Positions 52,801 through 63,249 of a stretch of DNA of 64,000 nt are shown piece after piece (within the stretch, counting starts at the first letter, position 1; every line of letters begins with the position of its first letter). The position numbers and the translations under genes are program-made. The notes beneath the pieces are model-generated. The model was not told the DNA's origin. It saw nothing but the letters and a program-made list of their open reading frames with translations, and ran no database searches. The DNA comes from Pyrocephalus nanus (Eukaryota; Chordata; Aves; Passeriformes; Tyrannidae), in NCBI GenBank assembly GCA_038380795.1, contig CM076267.1, positions 11,267,501 to 11,331,500 of the forward strand, in the 5' to 3' direction.

Positions 52801-53536
52801 GGTGATTTTCTGAAAAAATGCCAATGGCAGCCTTGTGCTGCCACCCCTACCCCAGCATGGGACCACAGGAGCCCTGCACCTTTGGGGACTGGCATGTGGA
52901 GGGAGCTGCTTATTTGTACCAGCAAGTGGTCACGCAACTGAGAAGAGAGAATTTGCTATTTCTCAATGGCCCAGCCTTAAAGAGAAACTCCCTCTGCCAT
53001 GGAAAATCCTGAGCACTCAATCCTCAGGGAGGCAGGAAATCACAGCCTGTTCAAGCATGAGATTCTTCTGACCAGCCTGATCTATTAAAGAGAAGTTCCT
53101 GCTGTTTTTCTGCTGGCATTGGTTTGAATTATAGTGCAGACAGACCTGCTGTCCTTCAGTGCAGTCTGTGTCTGGGTAATGTTTTCAAAGCTGCATTACT
53201 GGGAAAATGGGTCAGAAGTATCATGGAAAGAGGGAGAATTTCTCTTCCAATCTAAGCAGAGCACAGAAAGAGTCATTTGTGTAGTTATGAGACTCAGAGT
53301 CAACCTGATGGATAACATCCTATCCAGGGACTGTGCAGGGCTATGGTTAGAGAAATAACCAGCAAATTGGGCCTGCTCACTTAGACCACTAGGTCCCTAC
53401 AGCTGTGCACTGCGTGATGCAACAAACCTCAGCCCAAGTGAGAGCTGAGGAAGGTGTATTCCAGCTGCAACACAGGTATTTTTATAATGTAATAACATTT
53501 TCAAAAATTCTTTGTCTCTGTCTTGTGTCCCTATAG
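43894..53536 (+). other. SEMA5B intron, 9.6 kb
   Basis: A phase 0 intron from GTAAAT to CTATAG. It contains an old MIR-like SINE (45860-45996), short A- or T-runs, and two antisense open frames at 49653-50044 and 50425-50979 that I could not identify. Nothing else coding is supported. Confidence 0.85.
45860..45996 (+). mobile_element. MIR-like SINE fragment, ancient
   Basis: It aligns by eye to the 3' half of sauropsid MIR elements: CTGCCTCAG, a segment resembling 'tgtaaaatggcataa', TTCTACCTAGCACAGATG, GTGATAAATATGTTATG, GGCACTTAGATATGTGGCG and ATAGAAGCTAAAAATAAGGA. It is strongly diverged. Confidence 0.5.
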
Positions 53537-53635
53537 GAAGAGTGCCAGAACTATGTCCGAGTGCTGATTGTTTATGGCAAGAAGGTTTTTACCTGTGGTA
53601 CCAATGCCTTTTCACCAGTGTGTTCCAGTCGACAG
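53537..53635 (+). CDS. SEMA5B: SEMA5B exon, Sema domain (residues 71-103)
   Basis: The acceptor is CCCTATAG and the donor is CAG|GTGTGT. It encodes 33 residues in phase 0: EECQNYVRVLIVYGKK, then VFTCGTNAFSPVCSSRQ. EECQNYVRVL and the CGTNAFSPVC signature (two cysteines flanking the propeller strand) are hallmarks of all semaphorins. A longer + strand frame runs through this region in another register and is a shadow. The following intron is only 738 bp, and the frame stays open for 33 codons into it (see findings). Confidence 0.97.
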
Positions 53636-54373
53636 GTGTGTTTTGCCTCTTTTACAATGATGGAGGGGGCTGGATACATGCTCTGGGGAAGTCCAGTCAT
53701 TTGGCAGGGCGTCATGGCTACAGAGAATATGTTTTAAATGTAGCTGACCTGAAATTATTTTGGTTTCTTTCTTTGGGTCCCTTTGGGCTGCTTGGGACAA
53801 TGAGGGTATCTGCAGTTGGGAAACTAAAAGCTTATTTTATGGGTAAGTTAGATCTGGGCAAAATGTTGCTCATGTAAACCTTGGATATGGTGCTGAAAAT
53901 GGGGAATATACACAAGCCTAGCTGTGACTACCTCCTAAGCTGATTACTTAAAAGTTCCTTTAAAATAAAGACAGAACTCCCTTTAGCTTCAACAGAGGCA
54001 GGAGCAGGCCAAGGGCAATGTTTATTTTTATGTTTTTTAATGCCAGTATGTATTCAGGGGGTGTCTATGAAAGATTAGAAACCTGTGCTAGCACCAGGAG
54101 CACCTGATTACACCGAGCACGTTGGGGCTTTATTGGCAGGGGATTTACCCTTTGTACAAAGCAATAGAATCAGTGAGGCTGAGACACAACTTCTTATATA
54201 GGCAAATGATGGATGTAATGATCAATTTTCAGTCATCAGTGACATTATATTCTCACAGCTATACGTTTTTTTAAAATCAAGGTTCTGTTTGTAGGTACTC
54301 ATGGGCAAACTGAATTCTCTATATCAGTAAGAAAGCCAGATATTCTTTAAGTTCTCTTTTCTTTTAAATACAG
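53636..54373 (+). other. SEMA5B intron, 738 bp
   Basis: The shortest intron in the window, phase 0, from GTGTGT to AATACAG. The SEMA5B frame continues open for 33 codons into it before a TAA at 53735-53737. Nothing else was recognised. Confidence 0.9.
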
Positions 54374-54587
54374 GTAGGAAATCTCAGCAAAATCATTGAC
54401 AGAATTAATGGAGTGGCTCGGTGCCCATATGACCCTCGGCATAACTCGACAGCTGTGATTACATCACGAGGAGAACTCTATGCTGCAACTGTGATTGATT
54501 TTTCTGGACGGGATCCTGCTATTTACCGCAGCCTTGGAAATGTTCCCCCACTTAGGACAGCACAATACAACTCCAAATGGCTCAATG
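54374..54587 (+). CDS. SEMA5B: SEMA5B exon, Sema domain (residues 104-175)
   Basis: The acceptor is AATACAG and the donor is ATG|GTAAAG. The 214-nt exon encodes 71 residues plus the first base of a Glu codon. Visible motifs in order: VGNLSKIIDRINGVARCPYD (sequon NLS, conserved Cys), RHNSTA (sequon), GELYAATVIDFSGRDPAIYR and PPLRTAQYNSKWLN. ARCPYDP, GELYAAT and the DPAIYRSLG strand are conserved across class 5 semaphorins. A Met-initiated open frame in this region begins inside the exon and reads on into the intron; it is the true reading frame, but the exon is the unit of coding. Confidence 0.98.
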
Positions 54588-55589
54588 GTAAAGTCATGTG
54601 GGTCACATCTGAGCAAAAGATGTATTAAAGTCAGCTTGACAGGCTTGTAAATCTTTCCCTCTCTTCATATTGAGATCCAGAGGTATGATGGGGAAGGGCT
54701 TCCGGTGCAATAATCAATGCAGCTTGGAAGACATTTAAAAAGAGGCTGAAAGTATTTCAGAGAAGTTGATTTAGAATACAGAAAGCGGGTCTTACAGGTT
54801 ACTTAACATATATATGGGTCTCTGTCTTGTGAGATGACCACATATATCATTTTAACAAGAAAACCACTCAAAGATTTGAAGATCAAAACGAACTTTTTAA
54901 GCATCGTATTCTTGACCCAGTTCTGCAGAATGATGAGCACTCTCTACTTCCACTGACTCAGCTGAACATGGTTGGTTTCAGTGCAAGATCAGTCCAAAAA
55001 TGAGAAATTTCACAGCACATTATGTTCCATGTGAATTCATGCTGATGTGGATTTATAGTTATTAAAAGCAGCTCCTACCCCAGTGTGATAATACCCTGCA
55101 TCAAGCAAGCTATAGAATTTCAACCAGTAATCCCTGCACTGAGTCCACACAGTTCTGACTGGGGCAAAGCACTTCTTGTCTAGCAGACTGTAATGATGGA
55201 GATCCCAATATTCCCCCTCTCTCCTTTTACCCAGGTAAATTGACATGATATTCAGAATCTTTCTATTAGATTTCAGGACCTTTTAATTAAAGATAAGAGC
55301 AGTGGGACTGTGCGCTCTCTGGAGCTTAAAGAGACTGAACTAAGACTTCTGCAGGCATCCTGAAGCCAGTACGGAGATCCAGAATTTTAGGAAAAGGATG
55401 TCATAAGGCAAGACTGTGAATTAGGACCAAGAAGCATCATAGCTGATACACACTCATTAGAAATAGGTTCCTCTTGCCTGCACATGAATTCAGATTCAGA
55501 AGGAATCCACACTGTAAGAGGGGAGTTTAAGAAAGAAATGGTAACTGAGGTCCTAGTATGTGACTGGAAAAAATAATGTATCTCTTCAA

Positions 55590-56150
55590 TTTATAACCTG
55601 GTGCAGCACTGGTGACATCGGAGTAATTTCATCCTGTTCTGGCCACTTTTCAGAAAGAAATAGAAAGGTGATTCAGAGAAGAGCCTTGCAGTGATTTGAT
55701 GCTTGGAAAGCCCTGCCTCACAGTGAGAGACTTAAGGAGCTCAATTTATTTATCTTTCTGAAAAGGAGATAAAAGGTGTTTTGTTCATGATATGGAAGTA
55801 CTTACATCAAGAGAAGATTTCGGACAGGATAAAGTTCTTTAATCTAGCAGACAAGTCATGACAAGAACCTGTGATTGGAAGCTGAAACCAGATAATGTCA
55901 AATGGGAAAAGAAGTACAGGTTGCAGCTGGGTCAGTCTTTAGTCATTTGAACAAGTCACTGAGGAAAGTGATGGATGTAAAGCCATGTGACATTGTCCAG
56001 TAAGATCAGATCTCCTTCAAAAGATGGGGTCTAATTCATCTGTGTTAGTTACAGGATCCAATGGTGGAATTACAGGGTAAAATTCTCTCGTTCATGTTAG
56101 ACAGAAGGTCGGATTGGTGATCACAACAGTCGCTGTAAGGTTCATGGTTT
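55590..56150 (+). mobile_element. Ancient CR1 LINE 3' region
   Basis: A long diverged match, in order, to the 3' end of old sauropsid CR1 subfamilies. Landmarks are CTGAAAAGGAGATAAAAGGTG (the 'agcctgaaaaaaggagatt' site), GTACTTACATCAAGAG, TTTAATCTAGCAGACAAG, ATTGGAAGCTGAAACCAGAT, TCATTTGAACAAGTCAC, GGGTAAAATTCTCTCG and AGACAGAAGGTCGGATTGG. The last landmarks are close to the expected element terminus, with the final TGAT-CA end at about 56120-56150. It lies in the sense strand of a 2.6 kb SEMA5B intron. Confidence 0.8.
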
Positions 56151-56231
56151 ATTTGAAGGAGAAAGTTTGATGAGAGGTGCTTTGCAATGCCCTTCCTTCT
56201 GTACCATCATCTACCTCCCAAACCTGCCTTG

Positions 56232-56248
56232 CAGCAGCAGCAGCAGCC
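56232..56248 (+). repeat. (CAG)n microsatellite
   Basis: Five CAG units in an intron of SEMA5B, non-coding. Confidence 0.8.
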
Positions 56249-56547
56249 TGCCTCTCCCTCAGCCACAACTCTGTTCTTTCACTCCTGGGCTACAGCATTA
56301 AAGGAATTTTGTACTTCCCTTTTTTCTTCTTCCTTTGAGCATTACTCAGAAATGAACACTGTAAAAGCACCCTATAAAACCAACATGTTTTTTTTTTCTC
56401 TGTTTGGTCAAGTATTATTCACTGGCCAACCTTTTGCCTTTGCCAAAGAAACTGTTAGGATAAAACACTATACACTTTAAAGCCTTGTTAAATACCCAAT
56501 TAAAATATTCCCTACTAGACCAATTCCAGGTTATTTTCAATTCTTGT

Positions 56548-56565
56548 GAAAATAATAATAATAAT
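56548..56565 (+). repeat. (AAT)n microsatellite
   Basis: About five AAT units. Confidence 0.8.
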
Positions 56566-57156
56566 TCTAGGAAAAAAAATGCATTAAGGAGAGCTTGTTT
56601 CACTGCTGCCAGTCTGTGGCATGGTTTTGTTTTATGGACATAAGATAATCTTTTGTGCCTAGAAACTGGAAAGGCTTCATGATAAAAGCCAGATGTGACT
56701 GTGCTGGGAGAGTAGGTTGAAGGTTTCAGTGCAGCAGTCTGGGGAATTGGGCGGATGCACGCAGCATATTTAACACATCATAAGGTGCACTTCAGAAGTG
56801 ACTAGGTGAAGGAGCCCAATGGGAAGGCTTTATGTTGTAAAATGAGTATAGGCACAGAGAATAGTCATGCATATGCAAAGTGTTGAACTCTACTTTCTCT
56901 GAAATCAGTAGTAGCTTTGCCAATAAAGTGGGGAAACAGTGGGGTCTTTCCAAGATCTGAAAAAAGGTACGAGTTATATCCCCATATATCACTATTATTA
57001 TCTACTTATTTTATGTCCTCTGCTAACTCCAACTCCTTGTGGTCCCAGCTTTGACAGCCTGCATAAGGGGAGCTGGCAGCACAATGCAGTGAGCAAGTCA
57101 GTGAGCATGGATTGATTTCTAACCTGTATAAATCTCTTCAAATGTTTGTTTTTCAG

Positions 57157-57442
57157 AGCCTAACTTTATTGCTGCCTATGACATCGGTTTGTTCACCTAC
57201 TTTTTCTTCCGTGAGAATGCAGTGGAACATGACTGTGGGAAAACAGTGTATTCTCGTGTGGCAAGGGTTTGCAAAAATGATATTGGAGGGAGATTTTTGC
57301 TGGAGGACACATGGACAACCTTCATGAAGGCCAGACTGAACTGCTCCCGTGCTGGAGAAATCCCTTTCTATTACAATGAATTGCAAAGCACCTTCTACCT
57401 TCCTGAGCAAGATCTGATCTATGGTGTCTTCACAACTAATGT
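57157..57442 (+). CDS. SEMA5B: SEMA5B exon, core of Sema domain (residues 175-270)
   Basis: The acceptor is GTTTTTCAG and the donor is TGT|GTAAGT. The 286-nt exon begins with two bases completing the Glu codon and ends with two bases of a Val codon. It encodes EPNFIAAYDIGLFTYFFFRE, then NAVEHDCGKTVYSRVARVCK, NDIGGRFLLEDTWTTFMKAR, LNCSRAGEIPFYYNELQST and DLIYGVFTTNV. These include the most conserved semaphorin signatures: YFFFRE, the RVCKNDxGG loop, LLEDTWTTFMKARLNC, and an N-glycosylation site at LNCS. It is the longest and most diagnostic exon here, with no in-frame stop and no sign of decay. Confidence 0.98.
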
Positions 57443-58986
57443 GTAAGTTATACTGGTTTTACTGCCCTTCTTCTATACCCAGCACTCTGAGGCTGACAAT
57501 ATATTGATTTCTTACACAGCCTGAGCAATCATTTTTGAAAGATCCTTTGGTTAACGTGAAGGGATAGGTCTGTGATATCCATCACAGCAACATAGCCTTC
57601 AGGACTATGTTTTTAATCCATGGTTCATAGATTCCTGGAGTCCATAAAATGTGACTGTGCAGTTTTAAGGTAACTTAATTTGATATAAACCTGGGCAGAG
57701 AACAGACTTCTGACTTTTCGGAATGACAGTGCAACTTGTGTAGTTCAGAGGGATGATCTGAAAATGACCCAACAGAAAAGCATAAGTGATTTCCATCCAG
57801 GCTAACTGCCTGGACAGTCTGACACAACTGTGTGAATACTGGAGTTGGCCCATGAGATGGACAGGTACATACGCTTGGGAGAGAAGGACTGGAAGGAGAA
57901 GAATGAGGCAGATAGGATCACAACAGCCTAGGCTGAAATCAGCGTATATTGCTGCTGAACAACAATGTAATAACACGGTCATGCAGGCCACAGGGCATTT
58001 GACATTTCAAAGGGGTGCTTTACCTCTGCTACAGACTGTTTCAGGTCCACAAATCAAAAGCAGCATTGGAACTCTGAGAGGAAGGCATGATTTCTGATAC
58101 TTCATAATCACCTCTTCTTGGCTTGATATTGAAAAAACTTGTAATTAGAATGATTTAATGTAGCTGTGAAAGCAGAAAGGAAGAGATGAGTTAATTAAAA
58201 AATATATTAAAAAACTCATAATGTATATTTTTAAGTCAGGAAAACTCAAATAACTTTTTCACTGATGCTCAAGGCTAGGATGAAAAGTTTCAAGCTATAA
58301 CCAGTCTGCCTGGTATTGAGTTTCAATAATACATGTTCTCCAGGGGTGTATTAGCCTGATGTGTAAACTAGAGAATGAAAATCTGAGTGGTTACTCCCCA
58401 CAGCAAATGCTCCAAGTGCCTGCCTCATGGTGGGTAGCCAACTTCTGTGGGGTTTTTGTGTGCAATGGTGTACTGTCCAGTGTGAATAAGGGCCTGTTCC
58501 CAAGAAGCCCACAGTAAACCAAAGAAGTGAAACCCTGCTGAAGCACGAGACTTCCTATTTTAATGTGTCACCTTCTGGGGTGACAGAGCTTGAACTTCAG
58601 CCCTTGAAGTCACAAAGCATCAGCCCCAACTTCTTGAGCTAAAGCACTGTTGGGAGTTTCATTGTGAGTCAACAGAACCCGAATGTTATTCCCACTACAT
58701 AAATTCAAGAAATAGGGAGTTGTTTGGCCACCCCTATCCATCTTCATGTTTTCTTTCTGCTCCAACAAAAAAATACCATTGCCAATGTCAGTCAAAAGTG
58801 AGCCAGTGGAGAAGCAACTGGAAAAAAACGAAGTGAGCACAGCACCTTGACTGTGGACACTGGGGAAGATCTGTTCTCCAACTGAAAGACAAATGAGTCA
58901 TTCTCTAAAAACATTTAGAGGGCATAAGCCAAACTTCCTGAACATTGAAAGGAAGTCTGACTACTGCTTTGGACACTTGAGCTGAA

Positions 58987-59002
58987 TTTTTTTTTTTTTT
59001 TT
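58987..59002 (+). repeat. Poly-T tract
   Basis: A T16 run followed by GTTGCAG, giving a strong but apparently unused acceptor-like sequence at 59003-59009. Confidence 0.8.
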
Positions 59003-60180
59003 GTTGCAGTTTAAGAGGACTTCTGTGCCCATAGTGATAATGTTTTATCTATCCATTTGTCCATTCATCCAGTCAAGAACAAAAGTTGGAAATAAGAAAA
59101 TTACTAATAACCGTATTTTATTTATCAAATTGATTAAGTTTTTGGACTATAAGGGAGGAAGACATAGACTAGCTGTGGTTGAAACAGTTCACTTCTGCTG
59201 TGTCTGTCCCCTAGGTTTAATATGAGATGTGATGAGTTTTATCTGTCTCCTTTGAGTACACTTAAGGATGTACCTCTCATACATGAAGGATGAACCCTCT
59301 CTTGTATCTTTATCTTCTGGACACAATATCAGATGAAACATTTGTGTAATTGAAGAAATTAGTTATTGATAATAGCTAAAGTTAGATCAAATAGCATTTC
59401 AGGTCTACAACGTGGTGTTCTTTTGAGAGTTCAAACAGAAAATATTCCAATTTGTCATCCAACTAGAGAAATAATGGTAATTATTCTTTTAACTTCCACT
59501 GGGACTTAGATCATGCTGCATGAGCTCTGCATACCAAAGAGGGTTAATGTATGCACCAGTCTGAGTTTCTTTACAATAAAATACCAATGCATCACAAAAC
59601 TATGTTATTTTTTGTTTGCAGGTATTTTTTATTTTGGAAGGTTCATGTTTAATGACTTTAAGGTCATCTTCTAACAAAGGGGAATTAGTGGTTTTGGTAA
59701 CACCCACATATAGATTTATTGCTTCATGTTATGTTATACCCAGCTGAATCAGTGGGAAAGAGAGCTTTTGGGGAAGCTGCTGATGAAATATTTAAGATGT
59801 TTTTATTACATTTTTTCTGGGAGGTAATAGAGATAATGTTAAAACCTCCTTGAACTTAACCCATTCTCTAAACCAGCTACCCCCTTAGGAGGTAGGAGAT
59901 GGGAATAAAGGAGGTTGCACTTCACACCAGCAAAATACAGGGGCCAGCTGCACCAGTTGATGTCACTGGCTTGAGACTGGGATCAAACTTTTCATAAGAA
60001 GGGGTGGGAAATACGCCAGGCTACAGATGAAAAGGAAAACGGTCCACAGATTGAATGGAAAACCTCTTTCCTTTCTCCTTTCCAGCAAAGGGAAAGGGCT
60101 GAACTATGAAGTCCTTAGCCAGGCCCTAAAAATATCTGGGTTTTTTTCCTATGTATTTTTGTTAGATTAGTGGAATTTTA

Positions 60181-60227
60181 TTCTTTCTTTTCCTTTTTCA
60201 TTTTCTTTCTCTTTTTTTTTTTTTTTC
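60181..60227 (+). repeat. T/C-rich tract
   Basis: Pyrimidine-rich, ending in a run of about 16 T, in the intron before the last visible exon. Confidence 0.8.
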
Positions 60228-60559
60228 TGTGTGCGCCTCAAGGCATTTACTTGCCATCCATCATTAGCTTTGTCTTAAGAGCTGCCGTCTGTGAGCTCTG
60301 CGTCAGCAGTGTTCAGACAAAAGTGGAGAAAGGTTTGCCTGGCGTTGCTTTGACATGTCCAAAGTGAGCTACTCCATCACTCTGGGGAGGGAAGGGGCAG
60401 GGGCAGAGCAGAGAATGGGAAGGCAAAGCAGGAAGTTCTTCCTGATGTTGTACTGCTTGGAAGAAATATGCTGTGAAAGAATCTGGTTTTCGGCTTTCCA
60501 GCCTGGGATTGAGGAGAAAGGCTTTTTTGTGTGCAAGAGAGTGTAATTATTGGTTTAGT

Positions 60560-60574
60560 AAAAAAAAAAAAAAA
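60560..60574 (+). repeat. Poly-A tract
   Basis: An A15 run in the intron. Confidence 0.8.
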
Positions 60575-60733
60575 GTGTTCTTTTCAGAGAATTCAAATTG
60601 CTTTAATTAGCAGAAAGATACATACAGCAGGACTTGGGTTATTTAAAAGGCACCGTGACGAGTCAGTCTCTTATGCTAGCCCTATTTTTAGTTTTATTCT
60701 GATATCTTTTCTCTTAACCTTGTAGTTCTCCTG

Positions 60734-60758
60734 AAAAAAAAAAAAAAAAAAAAAAAAA
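60734..60758 (+). repeat. Poly-A tract, 25 nt
   Basis: An uninterrupted A25 run. No AATAAA or known retroposon body precedes it. Confidence 0.85.
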
Positions 60759-61244
60759 GGCAGGGGAGAAGGGATGAACTGGGAGCAGCTTTGACTTTCA
60801 GGTTACCATTTATGAAATGTCCCTTTTTGGATCAATTTCACTGAGGTGCCTTCACCATCTAGGAAGTGCCCTCCAACCCCCTTGAGGCAAAAGGCACTGA
60901 GCTGGCTGAGGGTCCTGCAGAAATGAGTCCTCCAAGACTGAAATGGAACAGCAAAGGCCAACTGATCTGTGTGCCAGTCTGTCTGGGCAGCAGAGCATCC
61001 CTAAAACGAAGTCCCTTCCAAAGAGTCCTTCCTACATCAGCATTTTCCTAGCTGTGCCTCCCCTGGCTGGTGTGTGTGTAGTGAACAGTCTGCCTGAGAC
61101 AGATGCTGTTCCCAGCTGGGAACACAAAGAAGTTAACTGTGGTCACTGGAAACAGAGGCTTTCATGAGTGAGCAAGACCTTGTTTTGTGCTGGGCTGCTG
61201 TCACAACCAGCCTGGTTTTCACTGTCACCCTTTCCCTTCCCCTG

Positions 61245-61300
61245 CATATATATATCTATATATATATCTATATATATAATATTATGTAATATATTTTATA
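61245..61300 (+). repeat. (TA)n-type repeat, hairpin-prone
   Basis: TATATATC units repeated three times, then TA-rich sequence to TTTTATA. It is largely self-complementary and ends 428 bp upstream of the last visible exon. Confidence 0.88.
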
Positions 61301-61563
61301 GCTGAAGATTTCAGAAACCTGTAGAAACAGAATTTCACCTTGAGAAACACCAAGAGATTAAAAATCCTGTTGTTTGTAATCAATAAAGATAGATGGGTTG
61401 TTAAAAAAATGAAAATAAAACCAAACACAAATAATCCATGCAAATTAAACCGTATTCACCTTTCTTGTCAAAACTGCTCCCATGGCCCTTAAATCATTGA
61501 CATTTTAAAACCAAACTTAAAATTCATTCTCAAAATTGTCACGCAAGTCATCTGCATTTTACA

Positions 61564-61590
61564 GTTTATTTATTTATTTATTTATTTATA
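61564..61590 (+). repeat. (TTTA)n microsatellite
   Basis: About six TTTA units, 140 bp upstream of the last visible exon. Confidence 0.88.
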
Positions 61591-61728
61591 CTCCCTGAGA
61601 GATTGGCATCACCGTACATCTACCTAGCAATTTACATGTATTTTATTTGAGTGTAGTTTGATGTCTGTTATGATGAAAATGTCAATGTTCTAATGATTAA
61701 ATTGATTTTTTTTTCTCCCCTTTTCCAG

Positions 61729-61864
61729 AAACAGCATAGCTGCCTCAGCAGTGTGTGCCTTCAATCTGAGTGCCATTACTCAGGCGTTTAATGGCCCTTT
61801 CCGTTACCAGGAAAACCCAAGATCGGCCTGGCTGCCAACATTAAACCCCATCCCTAATTTCCAG
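61729..61864 (+). CDS. SEMA5B: SEMA5B exon, Sema domain (residues 270-315)
   Basis: The acceptor is CCTTTTCCAG after a long pyrimidine tract, and the donor is CAG|GTACTG. The 136-nt exon starts with the last base of the split Val codon and encodes NSIAASAVCAFNLSAITQAF, then NGPFRYQENPRSAW and LPTLNPIPNFQ, ending in phase 0. SAVCAFNLSAI is the conserved blade strand with one Cys and an NLS sequon. FxGPFRYQE..RSAWLP is the standard semaphorin motif before the CGT segment, which must lie in the next exon beyond the window. A second AG six bases downstream (61733-61734) could act as a tandem acceptor. Confidence 0.97.
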
Positions 61865-62194
61865 GTACTGTTGTTGCCCTTCAGTTTACTGCAGTCCCTG
61901 CAGTTCTGTCACTCCATTGGGTTGATTTGTGTAGGGCTCATTTTTCCAGGTGGACCCACGGTGCAGATAAATTGTATTTCTCCATATTTATGAGTGTTTT
62001 AGTCTGCCGAACTCCTTGCCACACGTTATTGAGACCACGGGATTCATGGCAAAAATTTAATGGTTTAACCGATAAGAATGTTCTGATTTTTTACAGTAAT
62101 GAATAATTTAAATCACTGTTACACTTGCCACTGACACGTGTACTCTGAGAATGTGATTCTCACAAGGGGACACAGAGACATGTCCCCACCGGAG

Positions 62195-62460
62195 CTGGGA
62201 AGGATTGAAAGCTGAAGCTGGACAAAGTCAAACTAGAATGGAGACAACCTATATTTTTTAAACAAGAAATGTAATTAACCACTGTGACTCTGGAAGGATG
62301 TGATGAATTTTCCATCACTTGACAGGGCCCCTAAGGCTACCAGTGCTTCAGTGGAAGATGGATGACTTTCTAAGACATGGTAGCTCAGCCAGAAGTCATG
62401 GACATGTTGCCACAGTAACTGCTGGAGGAGGACACATGAGGATTGTTACAGGAGTTCCTA
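62195..62460 (+). mobile_element. Ancient CR1 LINE 3' region (second copy)
   Basis: It covers the same part of the CR1 3' end as the element at 55.6-56.15 kb. Landmarks are GAAAGCTGAAGCTGGACAAA, AAGAAATGTAATTAACCAC, GGATGTGATGAATTTTCCAT, ATCACTTGACAGG, GATGGATGACTTTCTAAGAC and CTGCTGGAGGAGGACACATG. It is strongly diverged and lacks a clear 3' terminus. Confidence 0.72.
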
Positions 62461-63087
62461 CTGAGCTTAAAAATACTTGGTTTTATGAATTAGCAACTTT
62501 TCAGTATTATCAGTTAAAGCAAATTTGAAAATTATAGAACAACTTCAGTCACTTTATGCCCAGATCCAGTCAGTGTGGTGCAGAGTATGTGTCTGACAGC
62601 CCCAGCAAACGCCAGTTTTCTGAAGCATGAGCCCATTTTACAGCTCAGTCCCTTTCCACCTGAGGAACACTAGAGAGGATGAACTCGTATTCCTGTCCTT
62701 GCTTCCCCATGGTAAATCCTTTCATCCTGATTGTATGAATCTGGCTCTCCTTTACTATGGCAAAGGTGTTGTGGCTGCCTGCAAGTGCCATCTGCCTTCA
62801 AGCTGGTGATGTCAAGGGCCTTCCAAAAGGAAGTCTGCAGTCACCTGAAATCACAGCAAGAGCAGATGGGAGGCATGTCTCTGCTGCAGGCAGGGACAGG
62901 CTTTTCCTCCTGCTGAGGAACCTAATTTCTCCCCCTTAATTCCCTCGTGGCGCCTGACTGAGGGCTTCTGCCCATACAAGGTGGGACAGGTTGGGACTCT
63001 TGATCACCCCCTCAGCTTGGTGCACTCAAAAACCGAGGAACAAAACTTCTCTGAAGGCCGAGCCATGCCAAACATGGCAAGGCTTTT

Positions 63088-63165
63088 TTGTTGTTTGTGT
63101 TGTTGTATGTTTGTTTGTTCTTGTGTGGGGTTTTTTGTTGTTGCTGCTGGTTTGTTTTTTAGTTT
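63088..63165 (+). repeat. GT/T-rich low-complexity tract
   Basis: TTG/TTTG-type repeats (TTGTTTGTTT and TTGTTGTTG blocks) with almost no A or C. Confidence 0.75.
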
Positions 63166-63249
63166 AGAGGGAATATTAAGGCTAGCTGAGAATCAAGGAC
63201 TTTCTGTCCCTCACATAACGCAGAAGGAATAGAAAAGGACTTTGGAAAG

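Larger units (their letters stand above)
54588..57156 (+). other. SEMA5B intron, 2.6 kb
   Basis: A phase 1 intron from GTAAAG to TTTCAG. An ancient CR1 3' end occupies 55590-56150, followed by a short (CAG)n at 56232-56248 and an (AAT)n run near 56548. The rest is unremarkable AT-rich sequence. Confidence 0.9.
57443..61728 (+). other. SEMA5B intron, 4.3 kb
   Basis: A phase 2 intron from GTAAGT to TTCCAG. It is rich in homopolymer and AT tracts: T16 at 58987, a T-rich tract at 60181, A-runs at 60560 and 60734, (TA)n at 61245 and (TTTA)n at 61564. Overlapping open frames on both strands at 57.67-58.10 kb look like chance. No gene was seen. Confidence 0.9.
5039..61864 (+). other. SEMA5B: SEMA5B gene, partial (seven internal coding exons and their introns)
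   Basis: Seven exons splice into one frame of 315 residues. Intron phases in order are 1 (entering), 2, 0, 0, 0, 1, 2 and 0 (leaving). Semaphorin-5 proteins are transmembrane axon-guidance molecules with an N-terminal Sema domain, a PSI domain and thrombospondin repeats; only Sema-domain sequence is seen here. Introns measure about 14.9, 23.7, 9.6, 0.74, 2.6 and 4.3 kb, so the 5' part of the visible gene is far more expanded than the 3' part. Six N-X-S/T sequons (NFT, NVS, NLS, NST, NCS, NLS) and nine cysteines fit a disulphide-bonded secreted beta-propeller. The 5B assignment rests on my recollection of the vertebrate paralogues, for example PWVSNFTYPG and EDTRRSCQSKGKTE. The gene continues beyond both window ends. 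Confidence 0.95.

Noticed and set aside
53512..53877. 121-codon + strand frame overlapping SEMA5B exon 4
   Set aside because: It is in a different register from the conserved semaphorin frame and is a shadow.
57153..57410. Minus-strand frame opposite the largest SEMA5B exon
   Set aside because: An antisense shadow of a conserved coding exon.
57665..58097. Overlapping open frames on both strands in the intron after exon 6
   Set aside because: No recognisable motif, and both strands are open over the same bases, which suggests base composition and chance.
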